NCBI RefSeq assembly: GCF_003667505.1
Contig: NZ_RCVJ01000085.1
Coordinates: 45,385-109,384 of the forward strand
Source of the DNA: Micromonospora sp. BL4
GTDB lineage: Bacteria; Actinomycetota; Actinomycetes; Mycobacteriales; Micromonosporaceae
Direction of reading: 5' to 3'
Length of the DNA stretch: 64,000 nt
Numbering within the stretch: position 1 is the stretch's first letter; every line of letters starts with the position of its first letter. The notes beneath the pieces were generated by a model that searched no databases, was not told the DNA's origin, and was given only the letters and a program-made list of their open reading frames with translations. Made by a program: the position numbers and the translations under genes. Below are positions 1 through 10,785 of the stretch, in pieces.

Positions 1-376
1 CGCAGGTGATCCCGACCAACGCCATCTCGGCGTAGACCGCCCGGGCCAGGGCGAGGTACGTGTCCGGGTCCAGGCGGTCCGCGACGGCGTACATCCGGTT
101 CCGCCAGCTCCAGAAGTCGCCCCGGCCGCCGTGGGTACGCCCGCGCAGCGCCCGGTGGAACGCGTGCGAGTGCACATTGGCCAGGCCGGGCAGCGTCAGG
201 CCTGGCAGTCGGGTCGCGTCCCGCAGCACCTCGACGCCGGCGGCCGGGCTTCCGGCCCCGACGAGTGGCGTGCGCGCCGTGATCCGGCCGTCCTCGACCT
301 CGATCAGCACGTCCGGCGTGGGCTCGGCGTACTCGGGCAGCCAGGCGTACTCGGCCAGCCAGCGGGTCACCGGCAT
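1..376 (-). CDS. hutF: Formimidoylglutamate deiminase HutF, N-terminal part (cut by window edge)
   Basis: Converts N-formimidoyl-L-glutamate to N-formyl-L-glutamate and ammonia in the HutF branch of histidine degradation. About 125 N-terminal residues are visible, starting [14 protein letters not shown]. The amidohydrolase metal-site motif N-V-H-S-H-A-F-H-R-A-L-R-G is present near residues 67-79, followed by the typical GDFWSWRNRMY stretch. The ATG at 374-376 overlaps the 3' end of the upstream M20 gene by 10 bases, so translation is probably coupled. The C-terminal two thirds lie outside the window. Confidence is high because the HSHAFHRALRG signature and the hutU neighbour agree. Confidence 0.9.
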   Translation of the reverse strand, partial: MPVTRWLAEYAWLPEYAEPTPDVLIEVEDGRITARTPLVGAGSPAAGVEVLRDATRLPGLTLPGLANVHSHAFHRALRGRTHGGRGDFWSWRNRMYAVADRLDPDTYLALARAVYAEMALVGITC

Positions 377-1565
377 GTCAGCTCCTCAAGGACCCGGGCC
401 AGCGCCACCACGCCGGCGGCGCAGTCCGCGTCGGTGGCCGCCTCGGCGGGGGAGTGCGACACCCCGGTCGGGTTGCGCACGAAGAGCATCGCGGTGGGCA
501 GGTGCGCGGCCAGCACCCCGGCGTCGTGCCCCGCGCCCGTCGGCAGCACCGGCGCCCCGAGCAGCGTGGCCAGCCGGCCGGCCAGCCCGCCGTCGAAGGC
601 GACCAGCGGCGTCACCGACTCCTCGGTCACCGTCACCGCCGTACCGTCGCGGCGCGCCCGCTCGGCGAGCTTGCCCCGCACCGCGTCGACCAGCCCGGTC
701 AGGGTCTCCGGGTCGGCGGCGCGGGCGTCCAGCCAGCCGGTCACCCTCGACGGGATGGCGTTGGTGGCGTTCGGCTCGACGGCGACCCGACCCACCGTGG
801 CGTGCGCGCCGCGCAGCCGGGCCTCCTTGTTGGCCGCCAGCACGGTGAACGCGTAGGTGAGCATCGGGTCGCGGCGGTCGGCCATCCGGGTCGTACCCGC
901 GTGGTTGCCCTCGCCGACGACGTCGAAGCGCCACCGCCCGTGCGGCCAGATCGCGCTGGCCACCCCGACGGGCGCGTCGGTCTCGACCAGCGCGCGGCCC
1001 TGCTCGACGTGCAGCTCCACGAAGGCGCCGAACCGGCCCAGCAGGTCCGGGCGGGCGCCCGCGGGCTGGTCGCCGAGCGCCTCGGCGAAACTCACCCCGG
1101 CCGCGTCGCGCAGCCCGGCCGCGCGGTCGGCCGGCAGCGCCCCGGTGAGCAGCCGCGACCCCAGGCACGGTACGCCGAAGCGCGCGCCCTCCTCCTCGAC
1201 GAACGCGGCCAGCACCAGCGGTCGGCCCGGCGTGACGCCGGCGGCCCGCAGCTCGTCCACGGCGAGGAACGCGCTGACGATGCCGAGCGGCCCGTCGTAC
1301 GCCCCGCCGTGCGGCACCGAGTCGAAGTGGCTGCCGGTCAGCACCGCGTCCCCGGCCTCCGGGTCGCCCCAGTGGGCGAACAGGTTGCCGTTGCCGTCCT
1401 CGGTGACCGGCAGGCCGCGCTGGTCAGCCTGGGACCGGAACCAGGTCCGCAGCTCGAACTCGGGCTCGGTCAACGCGTAGCGCAGGTAGCCACCGCTGCC
1501 GGCGTCCCGCCCGACCGGCGCGATCTCGTCCCACAGCTTCCGGAACCGGGCGGCAAGGTCGTCGG

Positions 1566-1569
<4 letters not shown>
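367..1569 (-). CDS. M20-family amidohydrolase (allantoate amidohydrolase/N-carbamoylase type) in the hut operon
   Basis: Zinc- or manganese-dependent amidase of 400 residues. Metal-ligand motifs occur in order: [15 protein letters not shown] (about residues 80-95), EEEGARFG (about 128), ELHVEQG (about 193) and GVSHSPAE near the C terminus. This is the layout of allantoate amidohydrolases and N-carbamoyl-amino-acid hydrolases. I chose the GTG at 1569 because it overlaps the hutU stop as GTGA and gives a family-length protein. The longer in-frame extension upstream is antisense-like arginine-rich sequence. Lying between hutU and hutF, it may hydrolyse N-formylglutamate (inference); a hydantoinase-type role is the alternative. 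Confidence 0.85.
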
Positions 1570-3221
<1,652 letters not shown>

Positions 3222-3238
3222 CTCTGATCTCCTCCGGG

Positions 3239-4090
3239 TCAACCGAGGAACAACTGACGGCGGGCCGCGGAGGCTTCGAACGCCTCCAGGCGGCGCTGGG
3301 TGTCGGCCGGCGCGGCGTCGCAGATCGCCTGCAACAGCACCATGGCCAGGGTCATCGGGGCGGTGTGCAGGTCGAAGACGAGCTGGGCGCCGACGGCTGC
3401 GGGGAGCACCACGTCGGAGTGTTCGGTGGCCGGGCTGACCGGCGAGTCGGTGATCGCCACCACGGTCAGCCCGGCGGCCCGCGCGTCGCGCAGCGCGTCC
3501 AGGGTCTCCCGGGGATAGCGGGGCAGCACGAAGGCCAGGACCGCCGAGGCGCCGGCCTCGGCGGCCTGCTCCAAGCGGTCGGCGAGCAGGCTGCCACCGT
3601 CGTCGAGCACCCGGACGTCCGGGTGCACCTTGGCGGCGAAGTAGGCGAAGTACGCGGCCAGCGGCGCGGCGGCGCGCAGGCCGAGCACCGGTAGCGGGCG
3701 GCTGGCGGCGAGCAGCCGGCCGGTCTCGGCGATCCGGTCCCGGTCGGCGAGCTGACCGGCGAGTCGGTCCAGGTTGCCCATCTCGGCGCGGACCGCCTGC
3801 TGGAGTTCGTTGCCGGCGTCCGCCGGGCCGCCGGGGGTGGCGGTGGTGAGGTCGCGCAGCCGGCGGCGCAGCGCCGGGTAACCGTCGTGGCCGAGCGCGA
3901 CGGCGAACCGGGTGACCGACGGCTGGCTGACCCCGGCCAGCTCGGCCACCTCGGCCGCGGACAGGTACGCCACGGCGGAGGCGTGCTGCACCAGGCAGTG
4001 GGCGATCCGACGCTGGGTCGGGGTGAGCCGCACGCCGTGGAACAGGTCGAGCACCCGCTCGGTGGGCGCGGCGACAGCTCCTTCATTCAC
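3239..4090 (-). CDS. RpiR/MurR-family transcriptional regulator, probable hut operon regulator
   Basis: 283 residues with an N-terminal RpiR helix-turn-helix ([15 protein letters not shown] to [14 protein letters not shown], residues about 23-70) and a C-terminal SIS sugar-isomerase-like domain (about 120-260, [20 protein letters not shown] onward), the usual effector-binding module of this family. It is the first gene of the operon that continues into hutU, so it probably autoregulates the pathway. The effector is unknown; a histidine-pathway intermediate is an inference. The GTG at 4090 has no Shine-Dalgarno sequence and sits where transcription from the predicted promoter should begin, which suggests a leaderless message. 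Confidence 0.85.
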   Translation of the reverse strand: MNEGAVAAPTERVLDLFHGVRLTPTQRRIAHCLVQHASAVAYLSAAEVAELAGVSQPSVTRFAVALGHDGYPALRRRLRDLTTATPGGPADAGNELQQAVRAEMGNLDRLAGQLADRDRIAETGRLLAASRPLPVLGLRAAAPLAAYFAYFAAKVHPDVRVLDDGGSLLADRLEQAAEAGASAVLAFVLPRYPRETLDALRDARAAGLTVVAITDSPVSPATEHSDVVLPAAVGAQLVFDLHTAPMTLAMVLLQAICDAAPADTQRRLEAFEASAARRQLFLG

Positions 4091-4096
4091 GGCATG

Positions 4097-4126
4097 ACTC
4101 TATGCATGAAAACTTTCAGAGGGCAA
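4097..4126 (-). promoter_or_regulatory. Candidate promoter with operator inside the spacer, upstream of the hut regulator
   Basis: Read on the minus strand: TTGCCC (4126-4121), an 18-base spacer, then TAGAGT (4102-4097). The spacer contains the perfect inverted repeat TGAAA-AC-TTTCA (4107-4118). Expected transcription start coincides with the GTG at 4090. RpiR-family proteins commonly bind short palindromes of this kind; the assignment here is inference. Confidence 0.5.
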
Positions 4127-4152
4127 CCGTTCCTTCGCCACACGTTCCACTG

Positions 4153-4174
4153 ACCGGTCGGTGGGCCGACCGGT
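4153..4174. repeat. Inverted repeat in the divergent intergenic region
   Basis: ACCGGTCGG (4153-4161), TGGG loop, CCGACCGGT (4166-4174), a perfect 9-bp inverted repeat between the hut promoter and the start of the membrane protein gene. A TAGGAT hexamer at 4201-4206 could be the -10 element for the rightward gene. Function is unproven. Confidence 0.4.
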
Positions 4175-4235
4175 GGGCGACCGGGCGAGCGTCCCCTCTG
4201 TAGGATCCGCACGGCGGTCGAGCAGAGGAGTGCGC

Positions 4236-6188
4236 ATGCAGTCGGTTGGCCCGTACCGGTTCACCCACATGTTGGGCACCTGCCCTGTGGGCAAGGCCTG
4301 GGCTGCCATCGACGAGCAGGGCCGTTTCGTCACCGTGGCGGTGCTGGACGCCGTGGCCGCGAGCACGCCGGGGTGGCGTGAAGCCTTCGCCGGGACAGCC
4401 AACGCCATGTCGCAGAGGCCGGGCGGCCAGGCTTTCGCGTACGCCGACTTCTTCGCCGCCGAGCCGTGGGCTGCCTATCCGGCCGAGGCCGGCCAGGGCG
4501 CCGAGAAGTTGTTCCGCGCGCTGGGGCAGGAATACCACCCGGCGCCGACGGAGAACAGCGGCTCACCCGAGGACGGCGGCTCGACGGAGCCGGTCACCGG
4601 GGTGCCGCGGCAGGTCTCCGGACCGCCGCAGTCGGTGTCCGGCCCTCCGCAACAGGTCTCCGCGCCACCGCAGCCGGTGTCCGGCGCCCCGCTGCCGACG
4701 TCCGGAGCACCGTTCGCGCCGTGGGCGCTGCACGCCGGCGGGCTGCCGACCGTGCCGCCCGCACCGACCCCGTCGCCCGCCACCGACGCGCCCCAGTCAC
4801 CCGCGCCGGTGTCCGCCGCTCCGGCGGATCCGCCTCCCTACGACCCGTTCAACGCCTCGGCCCGGCGCATCAAGCCGTCGGAGCCGCCGCCGCGCCGTAC
4901 CGGGCTCTGGGCGGGGCTCGCCGCGCTGGTGCTGGTGGCGGCCGTGGGCAGTGGAGTGGCCATCTGGTCGATCGCCGGCAAGGACCAGCCCGATCCCTAC
5001 ACTCCGCCGACCGCGATCGCCACGGCGTCCTCCGGTGACGCCGCGGCCGAGCCGGCCCTGAAGCCGTGGGCGCAGGCCACCCTGTACAGCCCGGAGGAGC
5101 ACGCCCTCGCGGTCGCCGCGCCGTCGCTGGTCTTCATCGAGGCGGTCTTCACCGGATACGTCCGCGACACCAGGACGAACGCCCTGGTGTACCCGCGGCC
5201 CGTCTCCTTCATCCGTCGGTGCAGTGGCTTCGTGGTGAGTCCGGACGGCCACGCCGTCACCAACGGGTCCTGCGTCAAGCCGACGGAGGGGCACGCCCGC
5301 TGGCTCGCCGTCGACGCGCTGGCCAGGGTGCTCGTGCAGGAGAAGAAGCTTTCCGCCGCGCAGATCTCCACCTACATCGCGACCAACCTCGCCAAGGTGC
5401 GGTTCACCGGCGTGGAGCCGACCACCGAGCCGACCAGCGCGGTGTACGGCCAGCTCAACACCGCGAAGGGCAACGTGACGGAGGCGCCGGCCATCCCGGC
5501 CGAGATCGTCCGGAGCCTGCCCGAGGACAGCGGCAACACCGCACTGATCAAGCTCGCCCAGGGCGGTCTGCCCGCGGTGGAACTCAACCCGTCCGCCAGC
5601 CTGGCGGCGGACGCCTCGGTGCGCATCCTCGCCTTCACGACCACCGACGTCGTCTTCCGCAACGCCACCTACCGTCCCCAGTCCAAGCTGGTGACGATCA
5701 CCGGTACGAGCGAGCGCGGACCTGTCTCGTTCTACCTCATCAACGAGGATCTCGGCACGGTGTCACACGGGGGCATCGCCCTCGATCCCGCCGGTCGGGT
5801 GGCCGGCCTGATCTACCAGGATCAGGCGAGTCCGGACCGCGCGAACCGAGCGGTGCTGCCGGCGTCGACGATCGCCGCGCTGCTGGCCGAGGCCGGGGTC
5901 GGAAACGCGCTCGGCGACTCCGACAAGCTCTACCGCGGCGGCCTGGACGCGTACTTCGGCGGCGACTCGTCGAGCGCCATCACCCAGCTTGAGGGCGCTG
6001 CCGCCGCGTCGCCCGCCAACCTGCTCGCGCAGGCCTACCGGCAGAACGCCGCCGAGCGTCAGCGGTTGGAGAGCGCGTCGCGGGCGCAGTCGGACACCCT
6101 CGTCCTCGTGCTGGTCGGCTCCGCGGCCCTGCTGCTCATCGCCCTTGTCGTCCTGGTCGTGATGCTCGTCCGTCGTCGCCACCACTGA
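4236..6188 (+). CDS. Two-TM membrane protein with degenerate kinase-like N terminus and pseudo-trypsin-like extracellular domain
   Basis: 650 residues. Residues 1-85 (VGPYRFTHMLGTCPVGKAW, then VTVAVLD) look like a serine/threonine kinase N-lobe that has lost the glycine loop and the catalytic lysine. A proline-rich linker (about 120-215) carries repeated VSGPPQ-like units. TM1 spans about 223-247 and TM2 about 621-645, followed by RRRHH. Between them is a trypsin/HtrA-like fold: CSGFVVSPDGHAVTNGS matches the protease motif around the catalytic His, but the His is absent. The Asp position reads GNTALIKL, and the Ser region reads SHGGIALDPAGRVAGL. It is therefore probably a non-catalytic sensor or scaffold. 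The ATG at 4236 has AGAGGAG upstream. No precise function can be assigned. Confidence 0.75.
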   Translation: MQSVGPYRFTHMLGTCPVGKAWAAIDEQGRFVTVAVLDAVAASTPGWREAFAGTANAMSQRPGGQAFAYADFFAAEPWAAYPAEAGQGAEKLFRALGQEYHPAPTENSGSPEDGGSTEPVTGVPRQVSGPPQSVSGPPQQVSAPPQPVSGAPLPTSGAPFAPWALHAGGLPTVPPAPTPSPATDAPQSPAPVSAAPADPPPYDPFNASARRIKPSEPPPRRTGLWAGLAALVLVAAVGSGVAIWSIAGKDQPDPYTPPTAIATASSGDAAAEPALKPWAQATLYSPEEHALAVAAPSLVFIEAVFTGYVRDTRTNALVYPRPVSFIRRCSGFVVSPDGHAVTNGSCVKPTEGHARWLAVDALARVLVQEKKLSAAQISTYIATNLAKVRFTGVEPTTEPTSAVYGQLNTAKGNVTEAPAIPAEIVRSLPEDSGNTALIKLAQGGLPAVELNPSASLAADASVRILAFTTTDVVFRNATYRPQSKLVTITGTSERGPVSFYLINEDLGTVSHGGIALDPAGRVAGLIYQDQASPDRANRAVLPASTIAALLAEAGVGNALGDSDKLYRGGLDAYFGGDSSSAITQLEGAAAASPANLLAQAYRQNAAERQRLESASRAQSDTLVLVLVGSAALLLIALVVLVVMLVRRRHH

Positions 6189-6627
6189 GCGACCGACGAC
6201 CGGACAATTTCGCCGGATCGGACACATCGGAATATAAGCGTTGATGGTCCCGTCTCGGCGATCACTCTCATTGGTCATTCCCGCAGTGAAAAAACCGTGC
6301 CGCCCAAAAAGTCAGATGTTCGGGTGAACTCGAATCCACCGGACGGTGTGCCGTGGCCGGCCGGCCCTTGCCAGGGTCTGCACGTGGGCTGATCCGAGCG
6401 GTGACCAGCGAAATCCCTTGGTGGGCAAGCGATTTCCGCTCGACATCACGACGCCCGGCAGGTGATGGTGTGCCGATGCGGCGATCGCTATACTCCGTCT
6501 TGTTGCGCGATGGATCTTCATTGTCGTCGATCGAGGGAACGGTCCTGCGAACGCGTCGCTGAAAATCGCTGCGAATGGTGGCTTTCATGGGGGTGGCGAA
6601 GGTGAGCGTGTCGGATCGTCGTGTCTT
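6189..6627. other. 439-base intergenic region with no supported gene
   Basis: This stretch is more AT-rich than its surroundings (for example AATATAAGCG near 6232 and AAAAAACC near 6288). Small open frames on both strands lack recognisable content. TATACT at 6489-6494 is a possible -10 element for the rightward glycosyltransferase gene, but no convincing -35 partner was found. A 37-codon frame from ATG 6587 ends in TGA at 6698-6700, overlapping a possible GTG start at 6697. Confidence 0.5.
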
Positions 6628-7647
6628 GTGGACTGGCGGGGCTGGCCGGCTGAGCGGTCAAGGCAGTCCGGGCGGGCTGCGAAACGGCGTCCGTCCGTGA
6701 CGAACCACCCCGCATACTCGCCCCCCTCCTTGCGTGACGCCGCTGGCAGCACACTCCCCTCCGGCGACCGGCCTCCGCTGCCGATGATCGATGGGCCCAC
6801 GGTGCCGTCGATGCCGGCCGTCGGCGCCTCGACCCTCCCGCTCACCCGTGTGGCGGACCAGGTGACCCCGGCGATCTCGGTCTGCATCGCCGTCCGGGAC
6901 CGGCCCGAGCTCCTGGTGAAGTCCATCCAGAGCGTGCTCGCCGGCAGTTTCGACGATTTCGAGCTCATCGTGGTCGACGACGGTTCGGCCGTACCCGCTC
7001 AGGACGGGTTGGCCGAGGCGGGCCTGCTCGCCGACCGGCGGATCCGCCTCGTCCGGCAACAGCCCACGGGGATCAGCGCCGCGCGCAACGCTGCCCTGCG
7101 CGTCGCGCGCGGCAGGTTCATCACCGTGCTCGACTCGGACGACGAGTTGGCCCCCGACGGTCTGGCCCGGATGCAGGAATTCATCGCCCGGACGGGTGCG
7201 CGCTGGGTCTACACGGACTACGAGGAGATCGTCGGCGGTTCGGCGAAGGTGATCAGGCTCCCCTCCTATCCGGATGCCCGTCGCATGCTCCGGTCCGTGC
7301 TGACCCGGCCCCGGCTGCCCTTCAAGCACTCCGGCATGACCATCGACCGTGAGCTGCTGCTACAGCTCGGCGGGTACGACGAGCAGATGTCCATCAAGGT
7401 GGATGTCGAACTGGTCCTGCGCGCCCTCAGCAACGGGGTCCACCTGCGGCGACTCGACGAGCCGATCGTTCGATTCCATCGGCACAGCGGCAGCATCAGC
7501 CGGCGGCGCATCGCCGGCCTCGTCGCTTGGCGCAAGATGATCAAGATGTACAGCCGTCCGCGTGTTCCGGGGCTCGCCCTGGCCGTCGTGACGGTGCGCG
7601 CGGTGAGTGAGATCGGCAAATGGTTGGTCACGGCCCTCGGGCGGTGA
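6628..7647 (+). CDS. Family 2 glycosyltransferase (GT-A fold)
   Basis: Transfers a sugar from a nucleotide donor, probably onto a surface glycopolymer. The GT2 domain begins at PAISVCIAVRDRPELLVKS and contains LIVVDDGS (about residue 115), GISAARNAALRVARG and the DXD-type metal/donor motif VLDSDDELAPDG (about residue 168), then KHSGMTIDR and GGYDEQM. No membrane segment is obvious. The start is uncertain: GTG 6628, GTG 6697 and ATG 6784 are all in frame and none has a clear ribosome-binding site. The residues before about 75 look unstructured. It lies upstream of the initiating sugar transferase on the same strand and probably acts in the same pathway. Confidence 0.85.
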   Translation: MDWRGWPAERSRQSGRAAKRRPSVTNHPAYSPPSLRDAAGSTLPSGDRPPLPMIDGPTVPSMPAVGASTLPLTRVADQVTPAISVCIAVRDRPELLVKSIQSVLAGSFDDFELIVVDDGSAVPAQDGLAEAGLLADRRIRLVRQQPTGISAARNAALRVARGRFITVLDSDDELAPDGLARMQEFIARTGARWVYTDYEEIVGGSAKVIRLPSYPDARRMLRSVLTRPRLPFKHSGMTIDRELLLQLGGYDEQMSIKVDVELVLRALSNGVHLRRLDEPIVRFHRHSGSISRRRIAGLVAWRKMIKMYSRPRVPGLALAVVTVRAVSEIGKWLVTALGR

Positions 7648-7904
7648 TCCGCCCCCGCACGGGACGGCGTCGTCGACCGCATGGATCGGCTCCGCCGTCG
7701 ATGGCTCCACGCCGGTCGAGCGGCACCGCGAGAAGCCGACTCATGACGCTCTGACATCCCGGAGCTGTCGGCGTGGCGCGACACCTCGAAGGACTGATCG
7801 GATCACAGCAGGAGCGCCCGAACCGCCACTAGGCAGGACGCCTTTCTGCCGCATAGGGTGCACGTCGCGATCTCCCGACGGGGGCGATGTGGGAAAGGAA
7901 GGTC

Positions 7905-9458
7905 GTGTCCGCGCACACTCAGTTCCTCACGGCTGTCACGCCACAGCAGACACCGAGGTTCGACCCGGATCTGGGGGTGATCACGCCTCCCTCCAACGGC
8001 ATGGCACGGTCCGTGTTCGCACGCCCGGTCGCACCACGGGCCAACTGGCGACGGCGCTACGTGGCCTGGCTGGTCCTGCTCGACGCGCTCGCGGCCCTGG
8101 CCGCCAGCCGGACGGTCGTCGCCCTGCTGGCCGAGGCCGACGCCGGCTTCTGGGATCAGCGGGTGCTCGGGAACGTCAGCTCCTTCACCCTCGTGGCGAA
8201 CATCGGCGTCCCCCTCGGTTGGTTGCTCCTGCTCGTCGCCGCCGGGGCGTACGACCAGCGTGCGCTCGGGCTGGGCACCGAGGAGCTCAAGCGGGTGGCC
8301 CGGGCCAACCTCGCGATGGCCGCCACGGTCTCGTTCCTCGCCCTCGGCTTCAAGAAGGACCTGTCCCGGGCGACGGTCGCCGCCATCATCATCTGCCTGC
8401 TGCTCTACACCCTGGTGGCTCGCTTCGCCGCTCGGGTGGTGCTGCGCCGGATCCGGCGCACCGGGCGGGCGTCGCAGAAGGTGCTGCTGGTCGGCCGGCT
8501 CTCCGACGCGCTCGCGCTGCACGAGGTGGTGACCCGCAACTACGGTGCCGGGCTCCACCCGATCGCCATCCACCTGCCACATCACCCCCGACCGGGCGAG
8601 CGGGTGAACGCCCCGGTGCCGGTATACGTGGGCTGGGACCTGGTGCCGCTGGTCCAGCAGCTCGGCGCGGACACCATCGCGGTCTGCGGCCCCGCCAGCC
8701 TGGAGTCGTACGAGCTGCGCAAGCTCGCCTGGCAGTTGGAGGGCACCGGCCTGAACCTGGTGGTGGTTCCCCAGGTCACCGACGTCACCGGCCCGCGCAT
8801 CCACGTCCGGCCGATCGAGGGCCTCCCCCTGCTCAATGTGGACGAGCCCACCATCTCCGGCCTGTCGCTGCTGGCCAAGACCGTGCTCGACCGGGTCACC
8901 GCACTGCTCGGGCTGGTGCTGCTGAGCCCGGTGCTGCTCGCCATCGCCCTGGCCATCAAGTTCAGTGACCCGGGGCCGGTGATGTTCCGGCAGACCCGGA
9001 TCGGTCACGAGGGCCGCGCTTTCAAGGTCTGGAAGTTCCGGACCATGTACACCGACGCCGAGCAGCGGCTGGCCGCCCTGCAGCATCGCAACGAGAGCGA
9101 CGGCCTGCTGTTCAAGATGAAGGACGACCCTCGGGTCACCCCCATCGGCCGGCACCTGCGGGCGCTCTCGCTGGACGAGCTGCCCCAGCTGATCAACGTG
9201 CTGCGGGGGCAGATGTCACTGGTGGGCCCGCGCCCGCTGCCCACCGAGGACGACGACTACCGCGGTGACGTCCGCAGGCGGCTGCTGGTGCGGCCGGGCA
9301 TCACCGGCCTCTGGCAGATCTCCGGCCGCTCCGACCTGACCTGGGACGACGCGGTCCGGCTGGACCTGCACTACGTGGACAACTGGTCGCTGGTGTACGA
9401 CCTCGCCATCCTGTGGAAGACGGTCAGCGTGGTGCTGGCCCGGCGGGGCGCGTACTGA
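7905..9458 (+). CDS. Polyprenyl-phosphate sugar-1-phosphate transferase (WbaP/CpsE-type, initiates exopolysaccharide synthesis)
   Basis: 517 residues. The N-terminal half has about four to five hydrophobic helices (for example YVAWLVLLDALAALAA and GWLLLLVAAGAYD) and a CoA-binding-like central segment. The C-terminal bacterial sugar transferase domain (about 320-517) shows KFSDPGPVMFRQTRIG, FKVWKFRTMY, LDELPQLINVLRGQMS, VGPRPLPTED and RPGITGLWQISGRSD. Such enzymes load the first sugar phosphate onto undecaprenyl phosphate at the membrane. GTG 7905 is preferred for its AAAGGAAGG ribosome-binding site; ATG 7887 is an in-frame alternative. Only one other glycosyltransferase is nearby, so the rest of the polymer pathway must lie elsewhere. 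Confidence 0.92.
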   Translation: MSAHTQFLTAVTPQQTPRFDPDLGVITPPSNGMARSVFARPVAPRANWRRRYVAWLVLLDALAALAASRTVVALLAEADAGFWDQRVLGNVSSFTLVANIGVPLGWLLLLVAAGAYDQRALGLGTEELKRVARANLAMAATVSFLALGFKKDLSRATVAAIIICLLLYTLVARFAARVVLRRIRRTGRASQKVLLVGRLSDALALHEVVTRNYGAGLHPIAIHLPHHPRPGERVNAPVPVYVGWDLVPLVQQLGADTIAVCGPASLESYELRKLAWQLEGTGLNLVVVPQVTDVTGPRIHVRPIEGLPLLNVDEPTISGLSLLAKTVLDRVTALLGLVLLSPVLLAIALAIKFSDPGPVMFRQTRIGHEGRAFKVWKFRTMYTDAEQRLAALQHRNESDGLLFKMKDDPRVTPIGRHLRALSLDELPQLINVLRGQMSLVGPRPLPTEDDDYRGDVRRRLLVRPGITGLWQISGRSDLTWDDAVRLDLHYVDNWSLVYDLAILWKTVSVVLARRGAY

Positions 9459-9478
9459 TCCGGAGTTCCGGAGACGTC

Positions 9479-9510
9479 GACGGGCGGTGGCCTTCCGGCC
9501 ACCGCCCGTC
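9479..9510. terminator. Bidirectional hairpin terminator
   Basis: Perfect 14-bp stem GACGGGCGGTGGCC (9479-9492) with TTCC loop and the complementary arm at 9497-9510, placed between convergent genes. It lacks a long U tract, as is common in actinomycetes. Confidence 0.75.
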
Positions 9511-9561
9511 AGTGTTCGTGCCGCCGCCCGCCACCAGCAAAGCGCCGGCGGGCGGAGGGAC

Positions 9562-10647
9562 CTACGGCTTCTTCGCGCCGGCGAGGATGTCCGGGACCGC
9601 GTCCCGGCGCACCGCGTCGTAGAACGACTTGACCCGGTTCGTGTCGGCCAGGACGACGCTCTCCGAACCGATCCGGCCGGTGCCCTTGGTGGGGCTGGTG
9701 ACGAAGGTCAGGTTGCTGCCGCGGACGCCGCGCATCTGGTTGGCCGTCTCCAGCAGGGACAGCTCCTTGTCCACCGACACCGAGTTCGAGGTGGCCTTGA
9801 GGAACGAGTTCAGCTTGCCGGGGTTGGTCAGGAGGCCACCGGAGGAGGCCTTGTCGATGATCGCCTTGATGACCTGCTGCTGGTGCCGGATCCGGGCGAA
9901 GTCACCGTCCGCGAACTGCTTGCGCTGGCGTGCGTAGTCGAGCGCCGCCTCGCCGTCCATCCGCTGCATTCCCTTCTCGAACGTGCGGAACGGCGCGTGG
10001 ATCGAGGTGAACCGCTTCTCCGAGTTGACCTCGATGCCGCCCAGCGCGTCGATGATTTCCTTGAACCCGGCGAAGTCGATCAGAGCCACGTGGTCCACCC
10101 GTACCTTGGTGAACGACTCCACGGTCTGCACCATGAGCGGCACGCCGCCCCAGGCGTACGCGGCATTGATCTTGGCGTCCCGGCCGCCGTTGTTGCCGTC
10201 CGCGGATCGCGGCACCGACACCCAGGTGTCCCGGGGAATCGAGATCAGCTGGGCGCTGGACCGGTCCTTCGGCAGGTGGGCGAGGATGATCGTGTCGGTC
10301 CGCGAGCCGGAGGTCTTCTCCGGGTCACGAGAGTCGCTGCCCAGGATCATGATGTTCATCGCGCCCTCGACCGCCGCCTGCGGGCGACCCTCCTCCGGCA
10401 CACCCTGGAACGCGTCCACGCGATCGATGTCACCCTCGACCGAACGCAGGTAAAGGCCGCCGGCGATCACCCCTCCGCCCCCCACCAGCGTCACCACCAG
10501 CAGGCTGATCAGGAGAATCCGCCGCCAGCGGCGTCGTTGGGGTGGCTGCGGGCCAACCGGCTCGCCGTCGTCCACTCGCAGTGGCTGGCCGGCGGTCCCG
10601 GTCGAGTAGTACGCGCCGGGCTGCGCGGTCTCATTGTGACGTGGCAT
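9562..10647 (-). CDS. LytR-CpsA-Psr (LCP) family glycopolymer transferase
   Basis: 361 residues: a short cytoplasmic tail with PPQRRRWRR, one TM helix (about 43-66), then the extracellular LCP domain (about 95-260). Signature stretches are NIMILGSDSRD, SRTDTIILAHL, LISIPRDTWV, KINAAYAWGG and MDGEAALDYARQRK. The conserved Arg/Asp residues that bind the polyprenyl pyrophosphate are retained. LCP enzymes attach polymers such as teichoic acids, arabinogalactan or capsule to peptidoglycan. It is convergent with the sugar-phosphate transferase gene, which suggests that the polymer started by that enzyme is anchored by this protein (inference). No upstream ribosome-binding site is obvious for ATG 10647. 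Confidence 0.92.
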   Translation of the reverse strand: MPRHNETAQPGAYYSTGTAGQPLRVDDGEPVGPQPPQRRRWRRILLISLLVVTLVGGGGVIAGGLYLRSVEGDIDRVDAFQGVPEEGRPQAAVEGAMNIMILGSDSRDPEKTSGSRTDTIILAHLPKDRSSAQLISIPRDTWVSVPRSADGNNGGRDAKINAAYAWGGVPLMVQTVESFTKVRVDHVALIDFAGFKEIIDALGGIEVNSEKRFTSIHAPFRTFEKGMQRMDGEAALDYARQRKQFADGDFARIRHQQQVIKAIIDKASSGGLLTNPGKLNSFLKATSNSVSVDKELSLLETANQMRGVRGSNLTFVTSPTKGTGRIGSESVVLADTNRVKSFYDAVRRDAVPDILAGAKKP

Positions 10648-10785
10648 GGCGCGATGCTACTGACTCGGCTTTCGGCCCGAGTACCCTCGTCCGGCCGGCA
10701 CCGCCCGCCGACGGGTTGAACTGTCGACCGAACTCAATGGCAACAACCCCTGCCGCAAGGCCCGCCGGCCTGATAAGAAGCTCCG

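Noticed and set aside
6587..6700. A 37-codon leader ORF ending at a GTG that could start the glycosyltransferase
   Set aside because: No ribosome-binding site and no conserved content. The overlap could be chance, so it is mentioned only as a note.
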